The notes: a model not told the origin generated them from the sequence alone. A DNA stretch of 64,000 bases from Pseudorhodoferax soli (GCF_003337555.1 NZ_QPJK01000004.1:62001-126000); one strand, 5' to 3'; shown: positions 1 through 8,876, counted from the stretch's first letter. Program-made: numbers and translations.

Positions 1-151
1 CCGGCAGCGGTGCGCAAGAAGGAGGAACGGACAGGCATTGGCGAGCTCACCCAAAGTGATTTGGTTGGCTGGCTCGGCACATGGCGTCATGCGGACGCAT
101 GCCTGGCTGGCGGGGGACGGCGAGTTTACGTCGGCCCCTGCCCGAACTAAG

Positions 152-181
152 CCGAATCGTTGCGCCGAGGCAACGATTCGG
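152..181 (-). terminator. Strong hairpin downstream of the universal stress gene
   Basis: Two perfect 12-base arms (CCGAATCGTTGC and its complement) enclose the 6-base loop GCCGAG. It begins 18 bases past the stop codon of the stress gene read on the minus strand, so a terminator or mRNA 3'-end stabiliser is likely. There is no clear T-tract. Apart from this hairpin, bases 1-199 show no gene. Confidence 0.5.
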
Positions 182-199
182 GCGGCTGCAAGAACCGTT

Positions 200-619
200 T
201 CAGCGCAGCAGCAGCACCGGCACCTTGCACTGGCTCACCACCTTGGTGGCGACCGAGCCCATGAGCAGGTTGCCCAGTGCGCCGTGGCCGTGGCTGCCCA
301 GCGCCAGCAGGTCGTAGCGGCCGCTCTCTGCGGTCTGCGCCAGCTCGTGCGCGGGGCTGCCGACCTTGAACGCGAACTGCGCCTCGATGCCCTTCTGCGC
401 GAAGAAGGCCTTCACGGGTTCGAGCACCTTGTCGGCCTCTTCCTGGTAGTAGCCCTTGACCGTCTCGGCATTGACATAGGAGGCGGCGCGCTTGGGCAAT
501 TCCAGCACCACGGTCAGCACCGTGTATTCGTTGCCGGTGGCCAGCAGCTGGTGCTGGGCGAGATAGGCGAGCATGCGCTGGGTCTGTTCGCTGCCGTCGA
601 CGGCGATCAGGATCTTCAT
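200..619 (-). CDS. Universal stress protein, UspA family (139 aa)
   Basis: A single-domain cytoplasmic universal stress protein of normal family length. It starts MKILIAVDGSE, with the conserved Asp at residue 8. It carries the ATP-binding signature G-x2-G-x9-G-S at residues 108-122 (GSHGHGALGNLLMGS), so it should be an ATP-binding member of the family. Such proteins improve survival in stationary phase, oxygen limitation or oxidative stress by a mechanism that is mostly unresolved. It is divergent from tag, with 118 bases between them. An FNR/ANR-like box lies about 66 bases upstream of the start, so control by oxygen limitation is plausible but inferred. The family call is secure; the specific role is not. 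Confidence 0.9.
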   Translation of the reverse strand: MKILIAVDGSEQTQRMLAYLAQHQLLATGNEYTVLTVVLELPKRAASYVNAETVKGYYQEEADKVLEPVKAFFAQKGIEAQFAFKVGSPAHELAQTAESGRYDLLALGSHGHGALGNLLMGSVATKVVSQCKVPVLLLR

Positions 620-678
620 CTGTCGATCTCCCGGTGGTTTTGATGGATTCAGTATCTGCCCAAGCCCGGGTGCAGGCC

Positions 679-692
679 TTGATCTCCCTCAA
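679..692 (-). promoter_or_regulatory. FNR/ANR-like box upstream of the stress gene
   Basis: TTGATctccCTCAA matches the FNR/ANR consensus TTGAT-N4-ATCAA at nine of ten defined bases. It lies in the gap between the divergent stress gene and tag, about 66 bases before the stress-gene start. Anaerobic control of usp genes by ANR/FNR is known in proteobacteria; here it is inferred from the motif alone. Confidence 0.35.
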
Positions 693-737
693 GCCAGCAG
701 GCGAAAGCGCAGGCGCCGTCGGCACAATGCCGCTCCC

Positions 738-1310
738 ATGAACACCTCCACCGCCCTGCCACGCTGCACCTGGTGCGGCGCAGACCCGCTGTACCAGCAT
801 TACCACGACACCGAATGGGGCGTCCCGCAACGCGACCCGCGCATGCTGTGGGAGATGCTGATGCTGGAGGGCTTCCAGGCGGGGCTCTCGTGGATCACCA
901 TCCTGCGCAAGCGCGAGGGTTTCCGCCTGGCGTTCGACGGCTTCGATCCCGCCAAGGTCGCGCGCTACGACGAGGCGAAGATCCAGGCGCTGGTGGCCGA
1001 TCCCGGCATCGTCCGGGCGCGCGCCAAGATCGTGGCCACCATCGCGGGCGCGCAGATCTACAACACCATGATGGCCGCCGGCGAGGACTTCGCCGACTAC
1101 TGCTGGGCCTTCAGCGACGGCAAGGTGCTGCGCGGCGACGGCGTGCACTTCGCCACGTCCACGCCGCTGTCCGAGGCGATCTCCAAGGACCTCAAGAAGC
1201 GCGGCTTCAAGTTCGTCGGCCCGACCATCGTCTACGCCTGGATGCAGGCCATCGGCATGGTGGACGACCACGCCGTGCACTGCTTCCGGCGCCTGCAGCC
1301 CGCGCGCTGA
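738..1310 (+). CDS. tag: DNA-3-methyladenine glycosylase I (190 aa)
   Basis: Removes 3-methyladenine from alkylated DNA as the first step of base excision repair. The family zinc site is intact: Cys10 and His23 near the N-terminus (motif [15 protein letters not shown]) and a His and Cys near the C-terminus (VDDHAVHCF). The catalytic region [17 protein letters not shown] is also present. The ATG at 738 is chosen because homology begins there; the open frame extends further upstream without family similarity. It is constitutive in other proteobacteria, and no operator is evident here. It stands alone between two divergent or unrelated genes. Confidence 0.95.
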   Translation: MNTSTALPRCTWCGADPLYQHYHDTEWGVPQRDPRMLWEMLMLEGFQAGLSWITILRKREGFRLAFDGFDPAKVARYDEAKIQALVADPGIVRARAKIVATIAGAQIYNTMMAAGEDFADYCWAFSDGKVLRGDGVHFATSTPLSEAISKDLKKRGFKFVGPTIVYAWMQAIGMVDDHAVHCFRRLQPAR

Positions 1311-1351
1311 GCGAGGTCCGCCCGCGCGCTGGCAGCGAAGCCCGGCACGCG

Positions 1352-1378
1352 CATGGCCTGCATGGCCTGCATGGCCTG
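1352..1378 (+). repeat. Tandem 9-bp repeat, three copies
   Basis: CATGGCCTG is repeated three times head to tail in the 290-base gap (1311-1600) between tag and the hydrolase. No gene or recognisable promoter was seen in the rest of the gap. The repeat could be a slippage-prone simple sequence; no function is assigned. Confidence 0.6.
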
Positions 1379-1600
1379 CACCACGCCGCAAGCGCGGCGG
1401 CGATTGCTACGTCCGAAACACGCGCCATTGCGGCTGCATTGCGGCCTGCCCCCAGGGGCAACGCCGCTGCAACGCCCGGCCGCCACAGTGGAGCCCACGC
1501 ATCCGACGGCATGCGTCGCAGCCCACCCACCGTCTGGTGCGCAGGCTGCGCAGCAACCCTGCTGATCCCTTCAACCTGCAACCGCACCGAGGAACACGCC

Positions 1601-2422
1601 ATGCCCACCATGACCATGCAAGACGGCACCGAGATCTACTACAAGGACTGGGGCAGCGGCACGCCCGTGGTCTTCAGCCACGGCTGGCCGCTCAGTTCCG
1701 ACGCGTTCGAAGACCAGATGTTCTACCTGGCCCAGCGCGGCTACCGCTGCATCGCGCACGACCGGCGCGGCCACGGCCGCTCCAGCCAGCCGTGGACCGG
1801 CAACGACATGGACACCTACGCCGACGACCTGGCCACGCTGGTCGACAAGCTCGACCTGCAGGGCGCCATGCACGTGGGCCACTCCACGGGCGGCGGCGAG
1901 GTGGCGCGCTACATCGGCCGCCACGGCACGTCGCGTGTGGCCAAGGTGGTGCTGATCGGCGCCGTGCCGCCGGTGATGCTCAGGAGCGCCAGCAACCCGG
2001 GCGGCCTGCCGATGGAGGTGTTCGACGGCATCCGCGCGGGCGTGCTGAAGGACCGCTCGCAGTTCTGGCTCGACCTGAGCCTGCCCTTCTACGGCTACAA
2101 CCGCCCCGACGCCGCCCGGTCCGACGCGGTGCGCCAGGCGTTCTGGCTGCAGGGCATGCAGGCCGGCTTTCCGGCGGCGTACTTCTGCGTCAAGGCCTTC
2201 TCCGAGACCGACATGACCGAAGACCTCAAGCGCATCGACGTGCCCACCCTGGTGCTGCACGGCGACGACGACCAGATCGTGCCGATCGCCGACTCCGCGC
2301 TGCGCACGGTGGAGCTGGTGAAGGGCGCCACGCTGAAGGTCTACGCCGGCGCGCCGCACGGCCTGTGCACCACGCGCAAGGACGAGGTCAGCGCCGACCT
2401 GCTCAAGTTCTTCAGCGCATGA
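1601..2422 (+). CDS. Alpha/beta hydrolase, chloroperoxidase/arylesterase-like (273 aa)
   Basis: A cofactor-free alpha/beta-fold hydrolase of the non-heme chloroperoxidase/esterase group. The nucleophile elbow is GHSTGG, with Ser95. The acid residue lies in the HGDDDQIVP segment and the catalytic His in GAPHGLCTT near the C-terminus, completing the triad. Such enzymes hydrolyse small esters or lactones and perhydrolyse acetate; the native substrate cannot be read from sequence. The start at 1601 follows a GGAAC-type ribosome site and begins exactly at the family N-terminus. The flavin monooxygenase gene starts 34 bases after its stop, so the two are probably co-transcribed. Confidence 0.85.
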   Translation: MPTMTMQDGTEIYYKDWGSGTPVVFSHGWPLSSDAFEDQMFYLAQRGYRCIAHDRRGHGRSSQPWTGNDMDTYADDLATLVDKLDLQGAMHVGHSTGGGEVARYIGRHGTSRVAKVVLIGAVPPVMLRSASNPGGLPMEVFDGIRAGVLKDRSQFWLDLSLPFYGYNRPDAARSDAVRQAFWLQGMQAGFPAAYFCVKAFSETDMTEDLKRIDVPTLVLHGDDDQIVPIADSALRTVELVKGATLKVYAGAPHGLCTTRKDEVSADLLKFFSA

Positions 2423-2456
2423 GCCGCCCGCGCATCGCCACCCAGCGGAGACGGCC

Positions 2457-3605
2457 ATGACAGACGCCGCGCCGCCGCGCGCGCTGGTCATCGGCGGCTC
2501 GCTGGCCGGCCTGTTCACGGCCACCGCCCTGCGCGCCATCGGTTGGCGCGTCGACGTGTTCGAGCGCTCGCCGAGCGCGCTGGACAGCCGCGGCGGCGGC
2601 ATCGTGCTGCAACCCGACGTGGTGCAGGCCTTGCGCTTCGCGGGCATCGCGCACGAAGGCGCGCTCGGCGTGCGCTCGGGCGACCGCATCTTCCTCGACC
2701 GGCACGGCCAGGTGCTCCAGCGCATGGCCATGCCGCAGACGCAGACCTCGTGGAGCCTGGTGCACGGCACGCTGGCCCGCGCACTGCCCGATGGCATCGG
2801 CCACCGGGGCGAGACGTTGGCCGGCTTCGAGACCGCCGGCCACACCGTCACCGCGCATTTCGCCAGCGGGCGCGTGGAACGCGGCGATCTGCTGGTGGGC
2901 GCCGACGGCCCGCTGTCGACCGTGCGCGCCGCGGTGCTGCCGCAACTGGCGCCCGCCTACGCCGGCTACACCGCCTGGCGCGGGTTGCTGCCCGAGGGCG
3001 CGCTGACGGAACGGGCCACCGCCCAGCTGGGCGGCACCTTCGCGTTCCAGGACGGGCCGGGCTTCCAGTTCCTCGCCTACCTGGTGCCCGGGCAGGACGA
3101 CCGCACCACGCCCGGCGCGCGCCGCTGGAACTGGGTCTGGCACCGCCGGCTCGACGCGGGCGCGCCGTTCGACGCGGCGATGACCGACACCCACGGCCGG
3201 CGCCGGGCGTACTCGGTGCCGCCCGGCGCGCTGCGGCCCGAGATCGCGCAGGGCGTGCGCAACGCGGCGCACGCATCCCTCGCGCCCTCGTTCTCCGACC
3301 TGGTGGCCGCCACCGAGGAACCCTTCGCCCAGGCCATCACCGACCTGCGGGTGCCGACGATGGTCTTCGGCCGCGCCATCGTGCTGGGCGATGCGGCCTT
3401 CATCCCGCGCCCGCACACGGCCGGCGGCGCGGCCAAGGCGGCGGCCGATGCCATGGCGCTGGCCCAGGCGCTGCGCAGCGTGGCCGACGTCGACGAGGCG
3501 CTGGCCGGATGGAACCGCAGCCAGATGCGGGTCGGCACCGCCATGTGCGACCGCGGCATTGCGCTGGGCAACAGCATCGTCGGGCTGGGCCGCGCGGGGC
3601 GGTGA
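2457..3605 (+). CDS. FAD-dependent monooxygenase (382 aa)
   Basis: A class A flavoprotein monooxygenase (UbiH/PhzS-like fold). It has an N-terminal dinucleotide fold (VIGGSLAGLFTATALRA), a central DG motif (LLVGADGPLSTVR) and the late GD motif contacting the FAD ribityl chain (IVLGDAAFIPRPHTAGGAA). It should use NAD(P)H and oxygen to hydroxylate or epoxidise an aromatic or similar substrate that is not identified here. It is cytosolic, with no signal peptide or membrane segment. It lies just behind the alpha/beta hydrolase, suggesting a two-step oxidation and ester/lactone hydrolysis, which is inference. It ends convergently with the SnoaL-like gene. Confidence 0.85.
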   Translation: MTDAAPPRALVIGGSLAGLFTATALRAIGWRVDVFERSPSALDSRGGGIVLQPDVVQALRFAGIAHEGALGVRSGDRIFLDRHGQVLQRMAMPQTQTSWSLVHGTLARALPDGIGHRGETLAGFETAGHTVTAHFASGRVERGDLLVGADGPLSTVRAAVLPQLAPAYAGYTAWRGLLPEGALTERATAQLGGTFAFQDGPGFQFLAYLVPGQDDRTTPGARRWNWVWHRRLDAGAPFDAAMTDTHGRRRAYSVPPGALRPEIAQGVRNAAHASLAPSFSDLVAATEEPFAQAITDLRVPTMVFGRAIVLGDAAFIPRPHTAGGAAKAAADAMALAQALRSVADVDEALAGWNRSQMRVGTAMCDRGIALGNSIVGLGRAGR

Positions 3606-3669
3606 AAGGCGGGCACGACCACGCCAGTGGACACCCCTGACGGCATCCGCACGCCACCCACAGATCTGC

Positions 3670-4065
3670 TCAGCTTTGGGGCGGCTCGATGAGCACCCAC
3701 AGCCGGGCGATCCGCCCATCGACGACCTCCGCCGTGTCGAAACCCTGCACCACCGCAGGCAAGCCCGGCTCGCCGGCGGTCCATCGCAAGGTCGCCATGC
3801 CGTGGTGTCCCACCGCGACGCCCTCTGCCTGGAAGCGGAATGTCGGGCCGAACTGCTGGAGCAGGTCACCGGCGACACGGTCGATCGCGTCGCGGCCATG
3901 CACAGCCCCCTGCGGCTCGTACATGACGGGCGTCTCCGTGAAAAGCGCGGCGATGGCCAGGGCGCGCTTCGCCCCGTCGCGTTCGTTGAACACACGCGCC
4001 AGGTTGGCCTTGAGCAGCGCGTCGAAGTCGACGGGCAACGCGGCCGGGGTTGGATGGGTGGCCAT
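3670..4065 (-). CDS. SnoaL-like / NTF2-superfamily protein (131 aa)
   Basis: A small alpha+beta barrel of the nuclear transport factor 2 / SnoaL-like superfamily, recognisable from an N-terminal helix pair, the central segment EPQGAVHGRDAID and the ending VVDGRIARLWVLIEP. Members are ketosteroid-isomerase-like enzymes or small-molecule binders; no catalytic assignment is safe. The ATG at 4065 is preceded by AAGGAAG at good spacing. It follows the NADP-binding oxidoreductase by 44 bases on the same strand, so the pair likely forms an operon driven from the promoter shared with the divergent LysR gene. Confidence 0.75.
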   Translation of the reverse strand: MATHPTPAALPVDFDALLKANLARVFNERDGAKRALAIAALFTETPVMYEPQGAVHGRDAIDRVAGDLLQQFGPTFRFQAEGVAVGHHGMATLRWTAGEPGLPAVVQGFDTAEVVDGRIARLWVLIEPPQS

Positions 4066-4109
4066 GGTGTCTTCCTTGGAAAGGGTGGTTGCGCGCCGCG
4101 CGGGTGCGT

Positions 4110-4724
4110 TCAGCTGAACCGCACCAGTTCGAGCGTGGGCAGGGGCCCGCCCGGGAACTGCGTGAGACGCCCGCCCATGGCCAGCGTCCCCAGGTCGATG
4201 CCGGCGAAGCCCAGCCGGCCCATCAGCCCAGCCACTTGCGCCTTGGCGTCTGCATCGTCGCCGGCAAGGAACAGCACGCGCTGGCCACCGCGTTCGGCCG
4301 GGTCGGCGGCGACCAGTTCGGGGCGCAGGTGGTTGAAGGCCTTGACCACCCGCGCACCGGGGACCCAACCGGCGAACACCTCGCTCGATGCGCGGCCGTG
4401 CAAGTCCGCGGGCTGGAACAGCGGCGCCTCGATCGGGTTGTTCGCATCGATGACGATGCGCCCTCCGAAGTCCGGCAGGCCCGCGAGTGCGCTGGGCAGC
4501 TTCGACCAGTTCACCGCCACCAGCACGGTGGGCTGCGCAGCGGCCTCTTCGCGGGTGCCGGCACGCACGCTGGAGCCCATGGACTGCACCAGGGCTTGAA
4601 GGCTGTCCGGCCCGCGGCTGTTGGACAGGATGGCCGGGATGTTCCGCCGTGCCAATGCACGCGCGAATGCTGCGCCGATGTGGCCGGCGCCGATGATGCC
4701 GATGGAAGAAGCCGAATGGCCCAT
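4110..4724 (-). CDS. NADPH-dependent F420 reductase-like / NAD(P)-binding protein (204 aa)
   Basis: A compact Rossmann protein with the N-terminal motif GIIGAGHIGAAFARALA, related to the F420-dependent NADP reductase and ProC-like dehydrogenase superfamily. The N-terminal domain is followed by IDANNPIEAP and a segment around VKAFNHLRPE typical of this group. Betaproteobacteria do not generally make F420, so it probably acts as an NAD(P)H-dependent reductase on another substrate. It is the first gene of a two-gene operon and is divergent from the LysR gene, its likely regulator. Confidence 0.8.
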   Translation of the reverse strand: MGHSASSIGIIGAGHIGAAFARALARRNIPAILSNSRGPDSLQALVQSMGSSVRAGTREEAAAQPTVLVAVNWSKLPSALAGLPDFGGRIVIDANNPIEAPLFQPADLHGRASSEVFAGWVPGARVVKAFNHLRPELVAADPAERGGQRVLFLAGDDADAKAQVAGLMGRLGFAGIDLGTLAMGGRLTQFPGGPLPTLELVRFS

Positions 4725-4826
4725 GGTGGATTCCTTGAAGAGAAGTAAGCGGGACGTGAACCAGGCAGCGCTGCTGCGATGCCCCGACTGTGGCCGTGCC
4801 GCGCCACCGTCGGTAGCCGTCCGCGC

Positions 4827-4854
4827 CTTGAATCATCTTCAAGCATCGCTTGAA
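4827..4854. promoter_or_regulatory. Three 11-bp-phased CTTGAA half-sites, candidate LysR operator
   Basis: CTTGAA at 4827-4832, its complement TTCAAG at 4838-4843 and CTTGAA again at 4849-4854 start exactly 11 bases apart, on one helical face. The first two form a perfect inverted repeat. The array sits in the 176-base gap between the divergent LysR gene and the oxidoreductase gene, ending 46 bases before the LysR start, which fits an autoregulated LysR site. Confidence 0.5.
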
Positions 4855-4900
4855 CCCTAGGCCGGCCTTATGCTGTGGCAGACGCCCACAAGGAACCCGC

Positions 4901-5827
4901 ATGGAAACGCTCGCCAACCTCGAATCGTTCGCTCGCAGTGCCGAGGCCGGCAGCTTCTCGGCGGCGGCGCGGCGGCTGGGCCTGACGCCTGCGGGCGTCA
5001 GCCGCAACGTGGCGCGCCTGGAGGCCAATCTGGACGTGCGCCTGTTCCAGCGCAGCACGCGCAAGCTCACGCTGACCGAAGCGGGCGAGCGCTTTCTGGA
5101 AGGCATTGCCGGCGGGCTGGACAGCATCCACGCGGCCATCGCATCGGTCGACCAGGCTTCTGCCGAGCCCAGCGGCACGCTGCGCGTCACCATGCCGCCG
5201 GGCTTCGGCTCGGACTACGTGCTGCCGCTGCTGCCGGGCTTCCTGCAGCGCTACCCGAAGGTGCTGTCGGACTGGCATCTGGAGAACCGCCGCGTCGACC
5301 TGATCGCCGAAGGCTTCGACGTGGCCATCGGCGGCGGCTTCGCACTGTCTCCCGGCGTGGTGGCGCGCGAACTCGCCCGCATCCATGTCGTGGCGGTCGC
5401 CGCGCCGGCCTACCTCCAGGGCAGGCCCGCGCCGAAGGAGCCCGCCGACCTGGACGATTGGGACTGGATCGGCATGCGCTCCATCCAGCAAGGCAGGGTG
5501 CGCAGCCGGCATCTTCGCAACCGGGCCGGCCGTGAAGTGCAGATCAACACCGCGCCGCGCCTTGCGTTCAACGACCCCGATGCGGTGGCCCGGGCGACGG
5601 CCATGGGGCTGGGCGTGACCTTGATGGCCATGCCGCACGCCGTGCCCCTGCTCAAGACGGGCGCCCTCGTGCGGGTGTTGCCCACCTGGTACTGGGACGA
5701 CGGGCCGATCTCGATGTACTTCGCGGGCAAGAAGTTGCTGCCGGCGAAGACGCGCGTGTTCATCGATTACGTCATTGCCCAGTTCAAGGAAAAGCGCATC
5801 GCCGCGTCACTGCAGGCTGACCGATGA
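4901..5827 (+). CDS. LysR-family transcriptional regulator (308 aa)
   Basis: The N-terminal winged helix-turn-helix covers about residues 1-60 (FARSAEAGSFSAAARRLGLT, then SRNVARLEANLDVRLFQRST). A substrate-binding effector domain follows (about 90-295) with the group marker DVAIGGGFALSPGVVARELA. The length is standard. The ATG at 4901 follows an AAGGAA-like site and is where LysR homology begins. It is divergent from the oxidoreductase/SnoaL operon, the usual arrangement for a LysR protein and its target; the phased CTTGAA half-sites in the gap support this. The effector is unknown. Confidence 0.9.
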   Translation: METLANLESFARSAEAGSFSAAARRLGLTPAGVSRNVARLEANLDVRLFQRSTRKLTLTEAGERFLEGIAGGLDSIHAAIASVDQASAEPSGTLRVTMPPGFGSDYVLPLLPGFLQRYPKVLSDWHLENRRVDLIAEGFDVAIGGGFALSPGVVARELARIHVVAVAAPAYLQGRPAPKEPADLDDWDWIGMRSIQQGRVRSRHLRNRAGREVQINTAPRLAFNDPDAVARATAMGLGVTLMAMPHAVPLLKTGALVRVLPTWYWDDGPISMYFAGKKLLPAKTRVFIDYVIAQFKEKRIAASLQADR

Positions 5828-5881
5828 GACGCCATCGCAGGACCAGGGCGCGGCAAGGTTCCCGGCATCCGGGTGCCCCGC

Positions 5882-5901
5882 CGGCCGTGAAAAGGCGGCC
5901 G
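5882..5901. terminator. Weak hairpin between convergent genes
   Basis: CGGCCG, an 8-base loop (tgaaaagg) and CGGCCG form a short GC-rich stem in the 96-base gap between the convergent LysR and pyruvate oxidase genes. It could terminate from either side. No T-tract is present. Confidence 0.3.
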
Positions 5902-5923
5902 CGATCAGGAGCGTCGCGCGGCG

Positions 5924-7645
5924 TCACCGCATCAGGTTCGTCTTCGCCAGGTCGACCAGCTGCGCGCCGCGCCCGTCCAGCACGGCCTTGGCCAGGAACA
6001 TGCCGAAGTGCGCGGCCTGCCCCAGCGTGGTCTTGGGCGGCATCGCCAACTCCTGGCGCGCGCTGACCACGTCGACCAGCACCGGCCCGTCGTGCGCGAA
6101 GGCCTCGGTCAGCGCGGCCCGCAAGTCCTGTGGCCGCTCGACGCGGATGCCCTTCACGCCCATGGCCTGGGCCATCGCCGCGAAGTCGGGGTTCTGCAGC
6201 GTGCAGCCGGTGTCGAGGAAGCCGTTGGCCTTCATCTCCATCTCGACGAAGCCCAGCGTGCCGTTGTTGAGCACCACCACCTTCACCTTGAGGCCGGCCT
6301 GCACCAGCGTGATGAACTCGCCCATCATCATCGTGAAGCCACCGTCGCCCGACATCGACACCACCTGCCGGCCGGGATAGGCCGCCTGCGCACCGATGGC
6401 CTGCAGCATGGCGTTGGCCATGGAGCCGTGGTTGAACGAGCCGACCAGGCGGCGCCGCCCGTTCATGCGCAGGTAGCGCGCCGCCCAGATCACGGGCGTG
6501 CCCACGTCGCAGGTGAAGATGGCGTCGTCGTCGGCCAGCTCGCTGACGAGGCGCGACACGTACTGCGGGTGGATCTGCGTGCTGTGCGGCCCGCTCTCGG
6601 CCAGCGCGTCGAGGTCGGTGCGTGCCTGGCGGTAGTGGGCCAGGGCGCAGTCGAGGTGGCGCCGGTCGGCTTTCTCGGCCAGGGCCGGCAGCAGCGCCGT
6701 GATCGTCTGGCGCACGCCGCCCAGCACGCCCAGCTCGATGGTGCAGCGGTTGCCCAGCGCCTCGGGCCGCAGGTCCACCTGCGCGATGCGCGCACCGGCG
6801 GGGTAGAACGCGCGGTAGGGGAAGTCGGTGCCCAGCAGCAGCAGCGTGTCGCAGCTTTCCATGGCCGCGTAGCCCGACGCGAAGCCCACGAGCCCGGTCA
6901 TGCCGACGTCGTGGGGGTTGTCGTATTCGAGGTGCTCCTTGCCGCGCAGCGCATGCACGATGGGCGCTTTCAGGCGCTCGGCCAGCACGAGCACCTCGTC
7001 GTGCGCGCCCGCGCAGCCCGCGCCGCACATCAGCGTGACGCGCTCGCCCGCGTTCAGCAACTCCGCCAGCTGTGCCAGCGCCTGCGGGTCGGGCTGCACG
7101 GCCGGCGGGGCCGGCAGCAACCAGCGCGGCACCTGCGCCGCCAGGGACTGCAGCGCCACGTCGCCCGGCAGCACCACCACGGCGACGCCGCGCCGGGCCA
7201 CCGCCACGCGCATGGCCCGGTGCAGCACCTGCGGCAGCTGCTCGGCGTGCGAGACCAGCTCGACGTAGTGGCTGCATTCCTTGAACAAGCTCTCGGGATG
7301 CGTGGCCTGGAAGTAGTCGATGCCGATCTCGCTGCTGGGGATGTGCGCCGCGATCGCCAGCACGGGCACGCCGCTGCGCTGGCAATCGAACAAGCCGTTG
7401 ATGAGGTGCAGGTTGCCCGGCCCGCAGCTGCCGGCGCAGACCGCGAGTTCGCCGGTCAGGTGCGCCTGTGCCCCGGCAGCGAACGCGGCGGACTCTTCAT
7501 GGCGCACGTGCACCCACTCGATCGCCTCGCGGCGGCGCAAGGCCTCGGTGAAGCCGTTGAGCGAGTCGCCCACCACGCCGTAGACGCGCTGGACGCCCGC
7601 TTGCTGCAAGGTTTCGGCCAGGTAGTCGGCCGCGGTTCTGGTCAT
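5924..7645 (-). CDS. poxB: Pyruvate dehydrogenase (quinone)/pyruvate oxidase (573 aa)
   Basis: A thiamine diphosphate- and FAD-dependent enzyme that decarboxylates pyruvate to acetate and CO2, passing electrons to the membrane quinone pool. It acts at the inner face of the membrane, mainly in stationary phase or stress. The N-terminal ThDP domain has the catalytic Glu region ([18 protein letters not shown]) and [14 protein letters not shown]. The C-terminal ThDP-binding motif is [11 protein letters not shown] followed by NNGTLGF. The length is close to that of E. coli PoxB. The ATG at 7645 is preceded by GGAG at proper spacing, so it is preferred over an ATG nine codons upstream. It lies next to dps on the same strand. 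A related ThDP oxidase function remains possible. Confidence 0.88.
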   Translation of the reverse strand: MTRTAADYLAETLQQAGVQRVYGVVGDSLNGFTEALRRREAIEWVHVRHEESAAFAAGAQAHLTGELAVCAGSCGPGNLHLINGLFDCQRSGVPVLAIAAHIPSSEIGIDYFQATHPESLFKECSHYVELVSHAEQLPQVLHRAMRVAVARRGVAVVVLPGDVALQSLAAQVPRWLLPAPPAVQPDPQALAQLAELLNAGERVTLMCGAGCAGAHDEVLVLAERLKAPIVHALRGKEHLEYDNPHDVGMTGLVGFASGYAAMESCDTLLLLGTDFPYRAFYPAGARIAQVDLRPEALGNRCTIELGVLGGVRQTITALLPALAEKADRRHLDCALAHYRQARTDLDALAESGPHSTQIHPQYVSRLVSELADDDAIFTCDVGTPVIWAARYLRMNGRRRLVGSFNHGSMANAMLQAIGAQAAYPGRQVVSMSGDGGFTMMMGEFITLVQAGLKVKVVVLNNGTLGFVEMEMKANGFLDTGCTLQNPDFAAMAQAMGVKGIRVERPQDLRAALTEAFAHDGPVLVDVVSARQELAMPPKTTLGQAAHFGMFLAKAVLDGRGAQLVDLAKTNLMR

Positions 7646-7745
7646 GGTCAGGTCTCCGGATGGTGTGAACAAGAGGCGAGGCGCAGCCCTTCGGATGGGC
7701 CGCGCCAGCGTGTCGGGCCGCCTGCCGGCGCAGGATCGCGTGCGC

Positions 7746-8303
7746 TCAGCGGCCGCTGGAATCGCCCGGCCGCACCGCCTCGAACAGGAACCAGGTGCGC
7801 CGCTCGGTCTCGTCGATCCAGTTCTCGATCAGGCTCGCGGTGGCGATGTCCTGGCTCTCGTTGCACACGGCATGCGCGGCACGCAGGCGGGCGGCCAGCG
7901 TCTTGTTGTCCTCGCACAGCTCGGCCAGCATGTCGGAGGGCTCGACGAAGTCGGCGTCGTTGTCCAGGATGCGCTGGTTGCGTGCGATGTGGCCGATGGA
8001 GAGCAGCGTGGTGCCGCCCACCTTGCGCACGCGCTCGGCGATGGGGTCGGTCATGGCGAAGATCTGGTCGGACTGCTCGTCCAGCATCACGTGGTAGTCG
8101 CGGAAGTGCGGGCCGCTCATGTGCCAGTGGAAGTTCTTGGTCTTGAGGTACAGCGCGAACACATCGGCCAGCACGCCGTTCATGGCCGCGGCGATGTCGC
8201 GCGTGGCGGCGCCCTGCAGGTCGGTGGGGGTGCGCAGCACGGCGCCCTGGCGGGGCTTGGCGGCGCTGGCTTCGGCGGTCTGGGGGCGGGTGAGCGTGGT
8301 CAT
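7746..8303 (-). CDS. dps: Dps-family DNA-protection ferritin (185 aa)
   Basis: A mini-ferritin that stores iron, detoxifies peroxide by ferrous oxidation and compacts DNA in starved cells. The ferroxidase ligands are visible in [16 protein letters not shown] and in the following MLDEQSDQ segment. It has a 25-30 residue basic, flexible N-terminal tail rich in Lys, Arg, Thr and Ala, of the kind that binds DNA. The start is preceded by AGGAAG. It is on the same strand as poxB, 100 bases upstream of it, and divergent from the DUF3072 gene. The 289-base gap upstream (8304-8592) carries a LexA-type box facing the other gene; no OxyR or sigma-S element is clear on the dps side. Confidence 0.92.
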   Translation of the reverse strand: MTTLTRPQTAEASAAKPRQGAVLRTPTDLQGAATRDIAAAMNGVLADVFALYLKTKNFHWHMSGPHFRDYHVMLDEQSDQIFAMTDPIAERVRKVGGTTLLSIGHIARNQRILDNDADFVEPSDMLAELCEDNKTLAARLRAAHAVCNESQDIATASLIENWIDETERRTWFLFEAVRPGDSSGR

Positions 8304-8560
8304 GGTGCACTTCCTGGTTGGGGTTGAAAACTTCCTGTCGCGCAGTGACTGTCCGTTCCGGGCGTTGCCTGGGCGTTGCAGGCGCTGGCATAGGGCAATA
8401 CGGGTGAAGCGGCGAAGGTTTCAGATGCAACGCGAGGGGCGTGAGGGCGTACCACGGCCGGCTTGGCGCCCGGTGCATGGCCCCACGTGTGCAGCCGCCG
8501 GCATGCCGCTGGCCTGCGCGAGCGACATCGGCCTACACAGGCTGGGCCGCGCACAACTTA

Positions 8561-8576
8561 CTGTGTATAAATACAG
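8561..8576 (+). promoter_or_regulatory. LexA (SOS) box overlapping the promoter of the DUF3072 gene
   Basis: CTGTGTATAAATACAG fits the CTGT-N8-ACAG LexA consensus exactly. It keeps the AT-rich alternating centre and the preceding TA of the classical TACTGT...ACAG operator. It contains the only -10-like sequence in the area (TATAAAT, 8566-8572) and ends 16 bases before the start codon, so a bound repressor would block the promoter. The surrounding region is GC-rich, which makes a chance match unlikely. Confidence 0.75.
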
Positions 8577-8592
8577 ACCCAAGGAGTTAGCG

Positions 8593-8844
8593 ATGACCGA
8601 CAAGCAGACACAGGCCATGGCCGAAGACAGCAACATGGAGAAGGATCCGTCGACCTGGGTGACGGGCGACGAAGCCATGACGGGCGCGCAGCGTTCGTAC
8701 CTGAAGACGCTCAGCGAGGAGGCGAAGGAGCCGTTCGACGAATCGCTCACCAAAGCGCAGGCGTCGGTCCGCATCGACGAACTGCAGCAGCTCACCGGGC
8801 GCGCGCCGCCGGACCACCGGCCAGCGACCGACCGCAAGGAATAG
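8593..8844 (+). CDS. DUF3072-domain protein of unknown function (83 aa)
   Basis: A small, charged, soluble protein with no signal peptide or membrane segment. The core from about residue 33, MTGAQRSYLKTLSEEA, through LTKAQASVRIDELQ matches the DUF3072 family, whose function is unknown; the two predicted helices resemble small nucleic-acid-associated folds but this is not established. A perfect AAGGAG at 8581-8586 with six-base spacing fixes the ATG at 8593. The gene sits alone behind a LexA-type operator, which suggests DNA-damage induction. It ends 30 bases from the convergent histidine kinase with a strong hairpin between them. Confidence 0.85.
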   Translation: MTDKQTQAMAEDSNMEKDPSTWVTGDEAMTGAQRSYLKTLSEEAKEPFDESLTKAQASVRIDELQQLTGRAPPDHRPATDRKE

Positions 8845-8850
8845 GCGCTG

Positions 8851-8876
8851 GAGCCGGGGTACTGAACCCCGCGCTC
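8851..8876. terminator. Bidirectional hairpin terminator between convergent genes
   Basis: GAGC-CGGGGT, loop actga, ACCCCG-c-GCTC form a ten-pair stem with a single bulged base. It lies between the DUF3072 stop and the stop of the convergent kinase gene, which it slightly overlaps, so it can act for both. Confidence 0.6.

Noticed and set aside
1352-1378. Tandem CATGGCCTG repeat considered as a CRISPR or regulatory array
   Set aside because: Units are contiguous without spacers and only 9 bases long; listed only as a simple repeat.
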